A stretch of 64,000 bases of DNA from Patagioenas fasciata (Eukaryota; Chordata; Aves; Columbiformes; Columbidae): assembly GCF_037038585.1 (NCBI RefSeq), contig NC_092523.1, forward strand, positions 45,339,501 through 45,403,500, in the 5' to 3' direction. Each line of letters opens with the position of its first letter. Position 1 is the stretch's first letter. Below are positions 14,801-29,313 of the stretch, in pieces. The position numbers were made by a program, and so were the translations under genes. The notes beneath the pieces are model-generated. The model was not told where the DNA came from and searched no databases. It worked only from the letters and a program-made list of their open reading frames with translations.

Positions 14801-17111
14801 TCATTAAGAGTTGTTAGTATTGCTACCTAAGCAAGTGGCTTGATTTTGATAAGGACTTTGCGTTCTGCTCAACTGTGACTACCTGTGAACAACAGGCCCA
14901 GGAGCCCTGTGGAGCACCTCTGGTCTGGGTGACATTTGGGGAGGTAACAGAGCACAGACTGTCCTTTCAAAAACACCCTTCTGGGTGGGAAGAAAATCCA
15001 GACACACAAAAAAGAAAGAACAGCACTGTGCACTGGTACCCAATCAGTATCATGACAGTATTAGAATTACAGCCTCTACCTGTCATCAGTCATAGTAATT
15101 TAGTAATGGAAAACTCACCATTTAATTCAGCCATGTGTGAACTCTCTGCAATGTTTGTTCTTAATTTAAAACTCAAAATGTTCACCATCTATTTTGTTTT
15201 TCATAATTACATGGGTGAGCTAAAATGGGACGAACAGTAGTCAAATGTATGGAGAAGGCTGGCACAAATCCTGTGAATCCCAGCCCTACTGAGCTTTTGC
15301 AGTTCCAGGTAACTGTTGTTGGCATGCTAAGTACCCTGGACCTTTCAGGATTCAGCCCTATAGCAGCTGTCAGAGGGAGTTATATCAACTGAATAGAAAT
15401 TTTGAAGCAAAATCTAGTAAACCTGTTCCTGAGGGCTGCATAAGATTTGGTGATCACTGTTATTTCATTGTCTGTAAAAAGGTACGGACACACCAGAACC
15501 AGACTGTTCTGTTGATTTTTCTCTTGATGGACTCATTTGCTATACAATAGCATATCACTGCAGTTATTCATGCTATTATTCTGACTTCCAGGTTTAAATT
15601 TTTCACTTTTCATGCCATGTATGAATAATTCAGATCTTAACAAGGCTATTTTATTTGTTTCTAAGCTTTTTTTCCCCTGAAATTGTGTTTCCTGTTTCTA
15701 CACAGGAAATGAAAAATCAGCATAGTATATAGGATATATAATGCACCTGTAAAGGGTGATAGGAACATATTTTCCTTATGCACTTCACCCTAAATGGAAC
15801 TCTGATTCTTTGTGCTCAGTAATTTAGACTAAAAAGGTGGGCAAAAAAACCTGAGTGCTTTATTGCCATCTCCTACTTTCCCCTTCATAGAAATGGAACA
15901 TGATATGAATTAAACATTCACTGTATTCAGATTATATAGAAATAAACAAGATAATCTTATTTTATCTGATGATTAGAAGAAAAATATAATTCCTAAAAAT
16001 AATTCATCTTCTCATTTTCCAACCAGCTCCTTCAGTAAATGCTTTGGATGAAATAGATTGTCTAACAATCATGAAAATCACATACAAGGCTGAGCATCCT
16101 TCATAGAAAAAATCCTGTCAACAGTATCCTAATCTTTAAATGTAGTGCCTACTAGCTTAGGTGTCCATGAATGTAGCTGTCATAACAGCTAAACAAGAAG
16201 AAATCTCTGTCCACACAGCCAGAACGAAACATACACAGAACTCTACAGATTAAACTCCCTACTCTGAATTTAATCCAGAAACAATGAAGCAACTAGACTC
16301 ATGGGAAGAGTGAATACCATGTTGCTCATGGACAGTGTAACTTAAAATACAAACAGTGTTAAATTTTACCACCTAAAATATACAGTACAGAATACAAACT
16401 GTAACTCCAGGGTAAAAACTCATTCTAAAAACACACTGCAATCCCTCCTAAGGGAGGTTGAAAGACATATTTTCTGTTACAATATTAGATTCAAAAATAC
16501 AGGTCTACTAGTACAAGATAAGATGAAGAAGTTCAGTCTAATGCAAAACCTTGAGGGTAGTACCTCCTGGAGAAAAGGAGACCTGATCACGTAACCACTT
16601 CTCTTTTCACATGTAAAAAAACATCCTTCTCACCCTGTCCTCAAAACAGTGTTCCATCAAGATAAGGCAAAAAGTCAGCTTTTTTCTACCATCCTCTGCG
16701 CAATCAGATTCTCTCACTTCTTTCTACTCCTTTGGGCTATTCCAACCAAAAGGTGGAAGACTTGCACAGCATCCAGAGCACCATACTAGAGCATTTATAC
16801 CCACTGTAGTTGAAAAAGTAGCTTCTGGCCATTATTCCCACTTTGTTTGCCTTGGACCTGTGATCAGTTACTCAAGAGGGAGGACAGGTTTAGTTTTACT
16901 GTTTCAGTCAGAAGCTTCTAAATAACAGCTTTCTGTCATTTAGGTTGACTTAGTGTCTTTCCCATTAGGTGCTGACTGTTGCTAATGTCATTGTTACACA
17001 TCTAATTCTCACCACTGTGGCTAACACAGATGCCTTCAGCCTACTTCCATTCCTGGACTCCTGTAAGTTCCTAGTTTGTACACATGACAGTGTTATGCAC
17101 CACAGTTCCCA

Positions 17112-17378
17112 AATCATAGAATAGTTTGGGTTGGAAGGACCTTCAAAGGTCATCTAGTCCAACCTCCCTGCAATGAGCAGGGACATCTGCAACTAGATCA
17201 TATTGCTCAGAGCCCCATCCAACCTGACCTTGAGTGCTCCAGGGATGAGGCATTTATTATCCCCCTGGGCAACCTGTGCCAGTGTTTCATCACCCTCATT
17301 GTAAAAAATTTCTTCCTTATGTTCAACCTAACATTAAAACCATTTAAATCCATTCCTCCTTGTCCTGTCACAACAGGT
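17112..17378 (-). mobile_element. CR1 LINE 3' fragment
   Basis: Begins AATCATAGAATAGTTTGGG and continues GGTTGGAAGGACCTTC, GGTCATCTAGTCCAACC, GAGCAGGGACATCT, GGTTGCTCAGAG-like text, CCATCCAACCTGACCTTGA and CACCCTCATTGTAAAAAATTTC, ending near CCTTGTCCTGTCACAACAGG. This is the reverse complement of the avian CR1 3' region. It is 5'-truncated, with a small internal deletion near 17325-17340. Its truncated end faces the purine array about 270 bp away. Confidence 0.95.
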
Positions 17379-17648
17379 TGGCAGAGGTGAAAGAAGGAAA
17401 AGGAAGGAAAGCTACAGAAGAAAACCAGAATTTGTCTCAACGGGAAAAAAAAAATAAAAATAAATCAAAACCAAAGATAGTTAGATGGCACAAATTTCTT
17501 GCTACAGAACCATCAACGTGGCAAAATTAAATAATTAGCACAATTACTTTCACAGTGTTTTTATTAACTTGTCTTGCTGAACTTTTTAAAGCGCTATGAG
17601 AAAAGAACAAGAGGCGAAAAAATAGGAAAGGAGAAGAGAGAAAAGAGT

Positions 17649-18131
17649 GAAAGGGAGGGGAAGGGAGAGGAGGGGAGGGGAGGGGAGGGGAGGGGAGGGG
17701 AGGGGAGGGGAAGGGAGGGGAGGGGAAGGGAGAGGAGGGGAGGGGAGGGAAGGGGAGGGGAGGAGAGAGGAGCGGAGAGGGAAGAGGAGAGGAGAGGAGA
17801 GGAGAGGAGAGGAGAGGAGAGGAGAGGAGAGGAGAGGAGAGGAGAGGAGAGGAGAGGAGAGGAGAGGAGAGGAGAGGAGAGGAGAGGAGAGGAGAGGAGA
17901 GGAGAGGAGAGGAGAGGAGAGGAAGAGAGAAAAGAAAAAAGAAAAGAAGAAAAGAAAAGAAAAGAAAAGAAAAGAAAAGAAAAGAAAAGAAAAGAAAAGA
18001 AAAGAAAAGAAAAGAAAAGAAAAGAAAAGAAAAGAAAAGAAAAGAAAAGAAAAGAAAAGAAAAGAAAAGAAAAGAAAAGAAAAGAAAAGAAAAGAAAAGA
18101 AAAGAAAAGAAAAGAAAAGAAGAAAGAAAAG
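17649..18131. repeat. Layered purine pentanucleotide array: (GGGGA)n, (GGAGA)n, (AAAAG)n
   Basis: The plus strand is pure purine for about 483 bp apart from a single C at 17773. Three blocks follow one another, all with a 5 bp period: GGGGA-type with some GAAGG variants (about 17655-17760), GGAGA (about 17783-17922), and after a short mixed junction AAAAG (about 17950-18120). The GRIA2 transcript (minus strand) would carry the pyrimidine complement. Frames without stops on both strands here (up to 219 codons) are a by-product of the repeat and are not coding. Confidence 0.97.
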
Positions 18132-18559
18132 TTCACAGTTAGACCAGTTAGATCTATGTTATTGAAATATATCACCTATATGAAGAGAGGAAACACACCA
18201 AGTGAACTTTTTTCTAATGCATCTGAATTTTAAGGCAATTGATATTTAGCTTGGAAAGTTTAAAGGCTGCAACATATACAGTTCAAGATGTCACATAAGA
18301 ATAAAATACTGCAAAAACTGAACACTTCAAGTTCCTGGAGTGCAAGATAAAGGCACAAACACAGGCAGAGGAAATTCCTATTCAGCATACCAGAAAATGG
18401 AAAGTAATGCTAGGAGTCTCAACACTGACTGAACCACCGTACTGATGGGTTCAAAAGGAAGCCAGAAACAGTTCAACATAGAAAGGAAAATAAAAATCCT
18501 GAAGTGAAGTGCAGCATTTTTTGCATCTCCAGAATGACAAAACTAACAGGAAAAGCAGT

Positions 18560-18598
18560 AGTAGTAATACTGGAGTAGTAATAGTAGTAATACTGGAG
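18560..18598. repeat. Short tandem duplication, 23 bp period
   Basis: AGTAGTAATACTGGAG occurs at 18560-18575 and again at 18583-18598, identical in all 16 bases, with AGT/AAT triplet-like sequence between the copies. Confidence 0.8.
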
Positions 18599-21500
18599 GC
18601 TCTTCATCACGTTGGAACAGGCATATGGTATCCTTGAAAGTATGTATTTATTCGGAATGTCTAAGTAATGACTTAATAGGATCCATGCTTTGCACTACAA
18701 ACACCAACTAATTGCAATACTACTTAACAGCCCACAAAAACGTCAGAGTTCCTCAAAATTGTTTGGATGTTTACAGACATGCTTTTCTCTTGTGAAATTC
18801 AGGAAATTATTCAGGTTTATTAAATACAGGTACCAAATGCCATTTTAGACACCGGAGTATCTGAGGAATCCCCACAGGCTGCCAGATGTGCTACAGGACC
18901 TAAAGGACGCTCACATTTTCTGGAGCTGCACCTTGAGGTCACACAGGATAGCACAAGTATCACAAACTGGGTCTTCAGGTATATTAATAGCAAGTGAATT
19001 TGAAGTGCCTCCACAAGTGGAGACATTGAATAACATCTTTGTATCATATCAAAATAGAAGGCAAAATCTCAAAGAAACATTAAGTGCTGCGCTTGCTAAA
19101 AGTGCAATATTTGCAGCTCACGGACACTTGCTTCTCTGGCAGAAACTGAGTTCTACGAAGTCAAGCCAAAAAGCCTTTTCCTATGTGAAAAAAAGAGTTA
19201 AGAAAAACTGAAAATTTCAACTTTACGTAAAGGTTTGATCAAAGAATAATATCCATGATCAAATGCAAACAAAGGAAAGGAGCAAGTATTATGTTTGTCC
19301 TCTTCAGCTACACAAGCGCAGACCAAATATTTCCTTTTTAAGCTTAGCTAACAGTCCCATTTACATTTTTATAGTAATTTGAAAAGGTCTAATAATTTTT
19401 CTAAGGTTTCCACACTGAATCTGACAAAGCACTTAAGAGGTGGTGCAATACTTAAAGAAAAGTAGGTTCATGTAGGAGCATGCACCTTGAAGTCTGGAAA
19501 AAATATTCTGTAGGTTCAACAGATGCTCAAACATTTTAGCTCTTTTTAGGAATTGTTTAATCCTTCTCTCTTTCCATATACAAAAAATAAGATCAGTCTT
19601 CCACACTCATACAGAAAAAAGAAGTAATATGAATTTTGGATCTGTTTTGGTTCCTACTACCATGAGCGGAACTTTGATCATATAATTGACTGAGCAAAAA
19701 TAGTCTGGCCTTATTACTCTGGACTCCCAGACTACAGGATCAGGTTGTTGAATACATGAACTAATCCGATTAGTCAGTAAAAGGACTGAATCACTTTTCT
19801 GTCATGACTTTTGAGAATTTCAGTATGATCCACTATCACCAAGTGAAAGCACCTTAAAACAGGGCAGATGTAAGGCTGTGAGTGAAATTAAAACCACACT
19901 TACACTGCAATTTATAATGTATAGTGACTCACAGTCTCATCTATTTCCTGATCCCTCAAATCCATCTAGTCTTTAACTATAATAAAATTATATTATTATG
20001 TTTCCAGCAGCTGTTGATTTTATATGACTTCAAAAGTTTAAAGCTGTGTATAAATCTGGTCAATTAATATTTTTAATTGAGCAATTATTTAAATTGATAT
20101 AACTAGATTTTCCTCATGTTGTCATCTTTTCCCTCTATGCTTTATCATACAACCAACAAAAGGCAAAAAATTGTCTTCCTGCTCCCAAAACCTGTAAGTT
20201 ATTTTTTTTCCCTTCCTGCATCAGGACAAACATTAAGATTAGAGAGATTTTTTTCAACAAAAATTAACTGAGGCAGAAAAAATGTAGAAGAGTGACAGAC
20301 ATAGAGTGAGACTGATATCAACACAAAAATGGACCAGCACTAAGGGCATTCAACTGGGAAGTGAAAAACAAAGGGTTAAATTCAGGTCCTCTGCCTGACA
20401 TGAACAAGATATGAATGGATGACTCTCCAAACCACTCGTTGTAATGTCGGTATGGATCAATTCTGCTTCTGTTATAAGTAATGTTGTTGTAGCTTATGTC
20501 AGTATGAACTTGGTATGCACTAGCCATGCAAATTTTTTACCCTGCTTTTCAAGCATTATACCTAGAACAAGCTCCCTGATACCAGTACATCTGCACACGG
20601 CACAATCATACAGGAAAGTTTTGCTGCTTGCAGGATCCCACATTTGTACCAAGAACTCCCTCTGAGACTGTACTATTAAAGTATTATAGAGTTTGCTACA
20701 TTCATGTGAGGGAAAAATAAAGGAAAAAATAATCAGCATTTTGGCTTGGAAGACATCTTGTCAAAAACAGCTGATAACTAGAACCAGAGAGGAACATTTT
20801 GAGCAAGCTAACATTCAACATCTTCCATTTCAAAGATTTATGAGATTATTGAACAAATTACTCTGACTTTCTTTAGAGCTATCCAGTCTATTTCATTAGC
20901 ATACATTTGCAGACATTCTGAGACAATTTACACACATGGAAGGGAATGCAACATATTTAAATATTTTAGATTTACATTACATGGAGATGGTAAACCATAA
21001 TAGCCTTTTCATTTTATGGATATAGACCAGAGTCCTGCAACTAACAAATACATTCATAAAAGACAGAAAAACAAAATATAAAACAAATCCTTCATGCAGG
21101 CTGCAAAGCAGTTGTAATACCATTCTGTTGAGCTCTCCAACCCTGTTGCTGACATGACCTCTGAAAGCAGCCTTCTCCGTGTAAGATGATGAGAAAATCT
21201 CCACATTATCTAAAAGATTGCTGTTTAAATTATCCGTCATACCAAGTGCTTATAGAGAATCTGTTATTCATAATTTTCAGTGTGTGTGAAAGAAAATCAG
21301 TTTGTGCCATTTGCAATAAGTAGAGGCATCTTTTCCACCCCAAGTCATGTTTTAAACTTTTAAACATATTTAACACTGACAATAAATTTCAGTGATGTGA
21401 CAGCCAGAACCACAGCAGCCTGAAAAATTGCAGTGTCAAATCAGTGCAAAATTAACTACCTGAGATTAAACTGAAGAGGTGGGATAGCATAGCATGCACG

Positions 21501-22305
21501 TGTTCATATATTTATTTTGAACATTTCATATAATTAACCATTGTCCCATACTGATCATTGAAACTGTTCTACTAGTTGTGTGTGTGTACATTTATGAGTC
21601 AGGGCCAATATGAACATTTTGCACAATTTTGTCCTACTCTTGTTCATTGGAAGAATAATTTGGAAAAAATGTGTCCATTTTAAAACATGAATGTCAAGGT
21701 ACTATTTCTTTTCAGCAGTGAAACGCATGCATGTTTACCTTCTGCAGTTAAATAATGAAGAAACTATTTTCATGTGTAATAAAGTCCAGTAAGTCATTCA
21801 TGGACTAGCTGAAGTGATTGGTAATTCAGTTACAGACTCAGCACCCCAAGCATACAAAGCAATCACACACTGATTTAAGTTAATGAATACAGATCTGCAT
21901 ATCCTCCCTCTGATGAAATAAAATAGATTAGAGTTGAAATATGACAATTTTTGTGTTTGATTTTGTCACCTTTAGTTGAACTGCATGTAACATTTCAACC
22001 CTCAAAAAAATTCTGTTAGTTTCTCTGAGCCAGGTTTGGGAGCAGGTGCTGGGTGATAGTAGTAGCTGCAGCTGAACCACACCTCGCTGCACAATGATAA
22101 TGAATACCTTTTTCATTGTAAAATTTTTTTACACTCTCATAAAGCAACTAGCCATAGGTAAATGCATTAAGCATCTGTACATTATATCAGATTCAGGATG
22201 GAAATGCTAACTGTATATATTAATTTCCCACATGTGCACTTCAGGGGGAGAGAGGTAATCTCCCCATAAACTGCCTGATTTGAGAACCTTTCTTAAAGCA
22301 CTGGG

Positions 22306-22340
22306 AAAACAAACAAACAAACAAACAAACAAACAAACAA
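22306..22340. repeat. AAAC tetranucleotide microsatellite
   Basis: About eight perfect CAAA/AAAC units in GRIA2 intron 2. Confidence 0.95.
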
Positions 22341-23362
22341 CCCACTGTTATGGAATAATTGTTAAACATGGAGGCACAGCAGCATTGCACTAGAAAACAA
22401 AAATGTTCTATGGCTGGCCTAGATACAGATAGATAAAGAGAAGAAAACAGTATTGTAACGGCACACAAGTAAATACAATAGCAGTATTTTAAGCACAGTT
22501 ATTGATTTAGAAGTTGCAATATGAATTAGTTCAACACATGGTTATTTAAAACCTGGCTTAACTTCTTACTGATTATCTGTTTTACAGTGTGCATTCACTA
22601 TGCTTGTCTGATGCTTTTATTCACTCCTTATTGTTCATCCATACAGAATTCATTATTGGAAGGACTTATTCATTTAAATCAAAACCCATTTTCATTTTAA
22701 CAAGGTTACATCTAATAAGCACTTATAGTCCACTCAGAATTTTTTTTATGAACTTATTAAAGGAAAACGTTACGGTTTCAAGACAAAATAATAATGATAC
22801 TCCACAAACCTACATATTTTGAATAAAAACATGCAGGCTTTTGCCCTATACTTTGCAGAAATATAGATGGCAAAAAGAATTAATCCTTTGTCCAGAGTCT
22901 TCTAAAAGCAGATGCCACTGTATTCATGTTCTGATAAATGCAGTGATCAGTTACAAAATAATGGAAAAATCTTATTCGTTTCAGAAATGAAAGTTCCAGT
23001 TAACTGTCATACGAGAAGCCCACTCACATATACATATGGAGACAGTTTGATCTATGCAACTAAATTTTTTACCTATTCAGGTATCTTTTCAATGTTATTT
23101 TCAGGCTGACCTGACATTCCTTGGCTTCAGTTGCAGCGACGTTGGTTCCAGAATATGGGCATGAACCTTCAATATAAAAAATGAGTAATTCATGCATTCA
23201 ATTGACAGAGGTGAAAATGCTGACTTAAAGTGATAAATTATCTTACTAGCAAGAGCTCAGAGATAATCCCCTTCAGAAAATGGATTGTCAAGTTTAATAA
23301 ATGCCCTGGTTTTCTTCTATTTATGTGACATTCAAAATAAACTATGGTTCACTATATTAGTA

Positions 23363-23438
23363 CGTATGTATGCACATTTCTATATGTATGTATGTACATT
23401 TCTACATGTGTCTATGTATACACACATACATACATACA
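23363..23438. repeat. Imperfect TATG/CATA tetranucleotide tract
   Basis: TATG units (GTATGTATG and similar) run into ACATACATACATAC. The two halves are reverse complements of each other, so the tract could form a weak hairpin. Confidence 0.8.
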
Positions 23439-26400
23439 AATGCTTGTTTGCTGCGGGTAATTTCCCCCTTTTACTTTCATAAAAAGTAGTCCTGCCAGAC
23501 CATATTAGAGAATGATTAATTTAAAATTATATTTTCCTTAGCAATATTTTTTTACAATTTAATCATATCCTCACATAAAATGCCTGATAAATTAATTATG
23601 TCGATTATCTTAATTTTCTACATAACGGTAACAGAATATTCTTTACCTGTTTAATGCATTTTCAAATTTGTAACATGTTCCCAGCTATTATATACTTCCC
23701 TAGTAATTATCAACTGTTCAAAAAGAATTATATATCTGATTAACATGCCTTAATTCTCAAAAATATTTGAATCATGAGAAGTTTGATTAAAAAAATAAAT
23801 AAATCAGCAGTAACAGTATCACTTAATGCAGTAGTCCTTGGTTTAGGGTGTGTAACACATGCTGGGGAGTACAGTAAGTCTTATGTATGCAAGGAGTTAA
23901 GTACATCCCCAGCTATTCACAGTCAATAGTCCTATCAAAGTCAGTGTAAATTAAAGCTTTCATTAGTAGAAACATTAAAAAGTTACTACATTTTAATATA
24001 TTAAATATAAATAAAAGTATATAAAAATACATGAATATATTGAAGAGATTCACTGAAAAATTGGCTGATTCAAGAGCTTGACTGGTATATTTAAGGCTTG
24101 ATTGATATGCTACTCAAAAACTGCTATTAAATATAACTCACTTTAAGGTTTATAAGAGTAAAATATATATTTTTTCTATATTCAAAACTGCATGGTAAAT
24201 TCTTATTTCTGATATATGGACAAAATTAATGCAATAATCACATAATAAAAATATGAAAAGTCAAGTAGAAAAGCCAAACTGTCATATTTGTGCCTGCCCA
24301 CATTCTGGACCACAGCTGTGTGAAAATGCTCTGCGAGCCAGGAGCAAAGATGCACAGCAGGGACAGCACTGTCACACAATAAATACCCCAGGTTTCTTTA
24401 CGAATAACTCTCAGGAGTAGAAGAATGTTTAAAGTTTGCTACAGAGATGATTTTGAAGGGAGAAATGTTTTGAAAGCAGCAAAAGCACAGGAGTTCCTGT
24501 TGTAGGGTACGTCCCAGCTTTGCTGCATCGTTTTACCACAGAAACCCATATGATTGTGTCCATTTTATTTACAAGGGGGTACAGAACCTATTTCACATCT
24601 GCTCACTGAGCCTGAGAAACGTTTCCTAATGAAAAGGAAACAAGAAGGACCAGGAATATGAATGAATTAAAACATAAGCATCTAATAAATTCCTCCTTTC
24701 CTTTAAAATCAGTTCTAATAATGTTTTGTGAAATATATCTGGGCTTTGTCCAGAGTAATTTTAATTCAATAAACACATCTGAATTTCTTCCATCTTTACC
24801 ACTACATGATAGTTTTTTTTGCTAAATTCTTTAATCGTTTTGCCAGCAGTATGCTGAATGCTATTTAAGAATGCAATCTAAAACATTATATTCCAAAATG
24901 GCTGGGAAAACCTTTGCCGTGACTCCCAAGTTGCAACATGCTAGGTATTCATAGGTTTTCAAAGCTGCTGGTCAAAAATATAATGAAAGGATCTAAGGTT
25001 TATGCATGAATCAGCATCCCCTTGTCATAATGTCATGGTGCAGTGATCCCTGCAGAGCTGCAAGACTTGATTTAAAACAGAAAAGCTCAACACTGGCTCT
25101 TCAGCCAGCAGGATTAAATATCCAAGATTGTGCATATATTACATTTGGGCTGAAACCACTATATGAAAAACTCGTTACAGTTTTGGAGGTTTTATAGGAC
25201 TCCACAGGAAAACACTCTAGGTGACTCCAATGCCCTTTTAATGCAGAAATATGCGAGTACATCATACAACAATCCCTCTTTGAGCTGGTGGATTTAAAAG
25301 AAAAGGACTTCATCTTCACCAGTTTCCTCTTTTCTTGTTTTGACAGAATTAACATTTTTTTTATCAGATGTTGCTGGTGGTCAGCACTTCTCCAATTAGA
25401 CTAGACTTAATTACACTGTGCTGAAGGACAATAAAGTCAATTTTTTTATATACCTTCCAGTTCTACCCTACAAATTACCTACGGTGCTGTACCTCTGCCC
25501 CAGCTGTTAAAAGCCAAAGAGGTTCTGTCAGACTGAACCGCTTTGTTAACATTTGCCTTTACCACTCAGCCCGTAATCCTCTGAATCACCAAAAATTCTC
25601 AAAGAGGGCTACATCTAGCCCACTCCTCTTGAAGGATGTAACAGTAATCACAGCAGTGAACACTTCTGTTAATCGTGCCATCAGTCTGAAAAAATATTGC
25701 ATCATCTCTCAATCAAAACCATTAAGCCTCCTAGTGACACTAACTTGTGAGGTTTCATCCTGATGATCTGTCAACACAGCTTTATACAAAACTTCCAACA
25801 GTCCAGCAACCTAAAGTGACCATTTCTTATGGATTTATTATATGAGTTAAGGTTATCTACTCCCAGAGTCTTCAGTCCTCCTCTGTTACATGTATCTTCT
25901 GGTCACCTTTAAATGATTGGGTAGTCTTACACCATTTCAAACATCCTTCAGTGGTGCATGGCCACTGCCTCATCCTTCCTGTAAGTTTAGGAACCTAATT
26001 TAAAGGTAGCACCAGTAACACAACTTGTTCATCTAAAGACTGTTTGCTTCATCAATGAACTCTGAGCAGGTGTGGAATGTAAGTTTTAAGATTCCTTTAA
26101 ATAGTTTTACAGTAGTTTTTTTGTTTGTTTGCTTTTAAAGTGCATGAACAGTATGTATCAATTGCCCTGTGGTTACTGAGCGGCGGGAGGGCGGTCAGGC
26201 TGCACATCACCTCTCCCACACCATCCTCTGGGGTTTCTGAGACCTGGATGGTTTGGGGCTTTTAAATTTAAAGTTGAAATATTTTGGTTGTCGATTTTAG
26301 AAAATTTGTTATTCTTGGGGCAGTAAAAGCTCATTACGTCTATTATGGTATAAGACTGTCACTACATTTCTGTGAAGGAAAATCACCTTGCTGGAGTGAA

Positions 26401-28768
26401 ATACCTGACTAAATACTGAAACATTTTCAGTTTCATACTAGCCTGCATTTCTGTGACCTCCTTTTACACTTGCACTGTTTAGCTGTTGAAAGTGATGGTT
26501 TTGGACACAGGTTCTTTGCACACTGTTCTGAAAACAACCAACCAACCAACCTTGCAGATTTTGCAGATTTTTCAATATTTCAAATGAGAACAAGCATAAA
26601 GAGGGAAAAAGAAAGGCTTCTTATATGGCAAGCATTTGTCTTCAGAACGCCTTGTTCTTGGAAGGTAACCAAGGAAACACTATACATATTTTTAGCCTAT
26701 AACTTCACTAGTCAATTAAATCCAATCGACAAGATTACTTGACTAAACCATCAATGGTGACTGAAGTGACAAAAAGCAAGTACATGTTCATGTCTTAATT
26801 GGGTGCTCTTCCAACAGCTTGAAAAGCGAAGCCTTGGACAAGCTTCAGACAAAGGGAAACCCAAAACATGGATAGCATCTCCCATTTGCTGGAAGTCTCA
26901 AAGTCTGTTACTGCAGTCTACAGCTTATACGTCATCTGAGTACTGTGAGAGTTCTTCAAGGAAGACGGCTAAGCTCAAGAACAAGGCGGAGCATGCATGC
27001 AAACACTGACTAGAAACTTTATGGGGTTGGACAAAAAATATGTATCACTTGCTTTCTGAAAGAGCAGGTGGCTGTATTTGTCCCTAGTACTAGAAAAAAA
27101 AAAAATCTATTGTTTTACACAAATTATTTTCAGGATTTTGCTGACTTCACAAAGTAGAAAAACACAGAAAGACCTATTCTATTTTCACAGAATGCCACCT
27201 AGACCCCTACACAACCCCTTACTTCACCAATAGTCCCAATAACATATACTGCAAATACTAACCACATGCAGTTCTGGCTGCTGCAAACCTTCATTACCTA
27301 ACGAAGCAAGAACTCCCCAAGCATCTTGCAAAGATTAGCGAAGTAGCTTTGCTGTGGCTGACTACGTGCTTTGACCTGTCTTATGTGTGCTATACTCGTA
27401 TATCCTTATACATGCTACTGAAAGCTCCTTGGGTTGAGCTCTTACACCACCTACCCCAATGCCTGTGCTGAGACGCCCCTCTTTCAGCACCACCTCACCT
27501 ACCATAGGGAAGAAAAATGTAAAACAAAAAAAAGAAGAATTAAAAAAAAGGTTGCAGATAGAGGGAAATTGCTCTTGCTGACAGCTAACCTCCAGATTCA
27601 CTGTCCCTTATGGCTTGTCCCCAGAAGGGATGCGGAAACACCTCGGGAGAGCGCAGCGTTGGGCGACCGATGAGCCGTAGGTCAGTGGGAGCGGCCAGGA
27701 CGGCACAAGAACGGGCTCCCTCCTCGTTGCTGGCCACGCCGCTGCGGAGCCCCCGGCTTCGCTTGAAACTGACACATCGGGTCGGGCAAAGGGGTAAGGC
27801 GGGCACCTCTTATCGCCCTGGGAACGCCCACCTCATGCCCACGGCTCTCACCGCCCAAACGAGGAGCGCCCGCCGCCCCTCGTTGCAGCTGCCTGCTCTC
27901 GCACGCCTCACCGCGCAACACCCATCGCCCAGCCGGTCCTCCCCCGCCAGCCACACCGTGCCGCGGGGTCAAACTGCACGCCGACCCGGCCAAACGCTGG
28001 GCAGCTGCCGAGGGGCAGGGAAAAGCGAACATCACTGCGGGACCCCGCCAAGGGCTCCTCTCTTCGCGCTAGGACGACGAGGCTGCACCACCCCGCCCTC
28101 CCCATCGCCCCTCCGAGCAACGCGAAGGCTCCGCTCCACGCGGCACGCGTGCGGCCGGGCCCTGCCTCGCCGGGGGCGGTGTCAGGGCAGAGCCCCGCCA
28201 GCCGCCCGTGCAGCCGAGCGCCGGCTCCCCGCGAAAGCCGTGGGGGTGCCGGGCTGCGGGCGAGGCTGAGGGGGATGCGAGAGGGCGGCGCACGGGAGGC
28301 CCCGGTGCCCCTCTCAACGGCGGGGGGCTACCGGAACGCGGCGCGGCGTAAAATGGCTGATCGCCCCCGCAGCCGCCCGCTCCGCGTCCCCTCGACTACT
28401 GTCGAGAGCGAACCCCGGTACTGCCCACGCCGGTTAACGGGAAGGCTCCGCAACGGCGTCAGACCCCCGGCCAGCCCTCGGGCGGCAGGGGAGCGCTGCG
28501 GGCGGTCCCGAGGCCGCGCATCTTTATGTAACGCGTGGGGAGAACAGCCGTGCGGGGGCAGTAGGAACCATTTTAAACCTCCACGAGGGCTGGCGAAGCG
28601 CACGGAGACTCCACGCCCCGTGTCCCCGGCACCGGGCCGGGGTGCCCCCGCACCAGCACTCCCCCACAGACGGACACCCCCGCCGCTCGGTGCGCAGGCG
28701 CCCCGCCCCCGCCGCCACAGCAGCCTGCCGGGCAGCGCGCCCTGCGCAGCGGCTGCCGGCGCCCGTTA

Positions 28769-29313
<545 letters not shown>

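Noticed and set aside
17574-18233. Long open frames on both strands (193-219 codons) rich in Arg/Gly/Glu/Lys or Ser/Phe/Leu
   Set aside because: They are a translation of the pentanucleotide purine array. A 5 bp repeat without T yields no stops, and there is no protein family or codon signal.
27483-27493. RE1 left half site TTCAGCACCAC near the CpG island edge
   Set aside because: No GGACAG-type right half follows within the usual expanded spacing.
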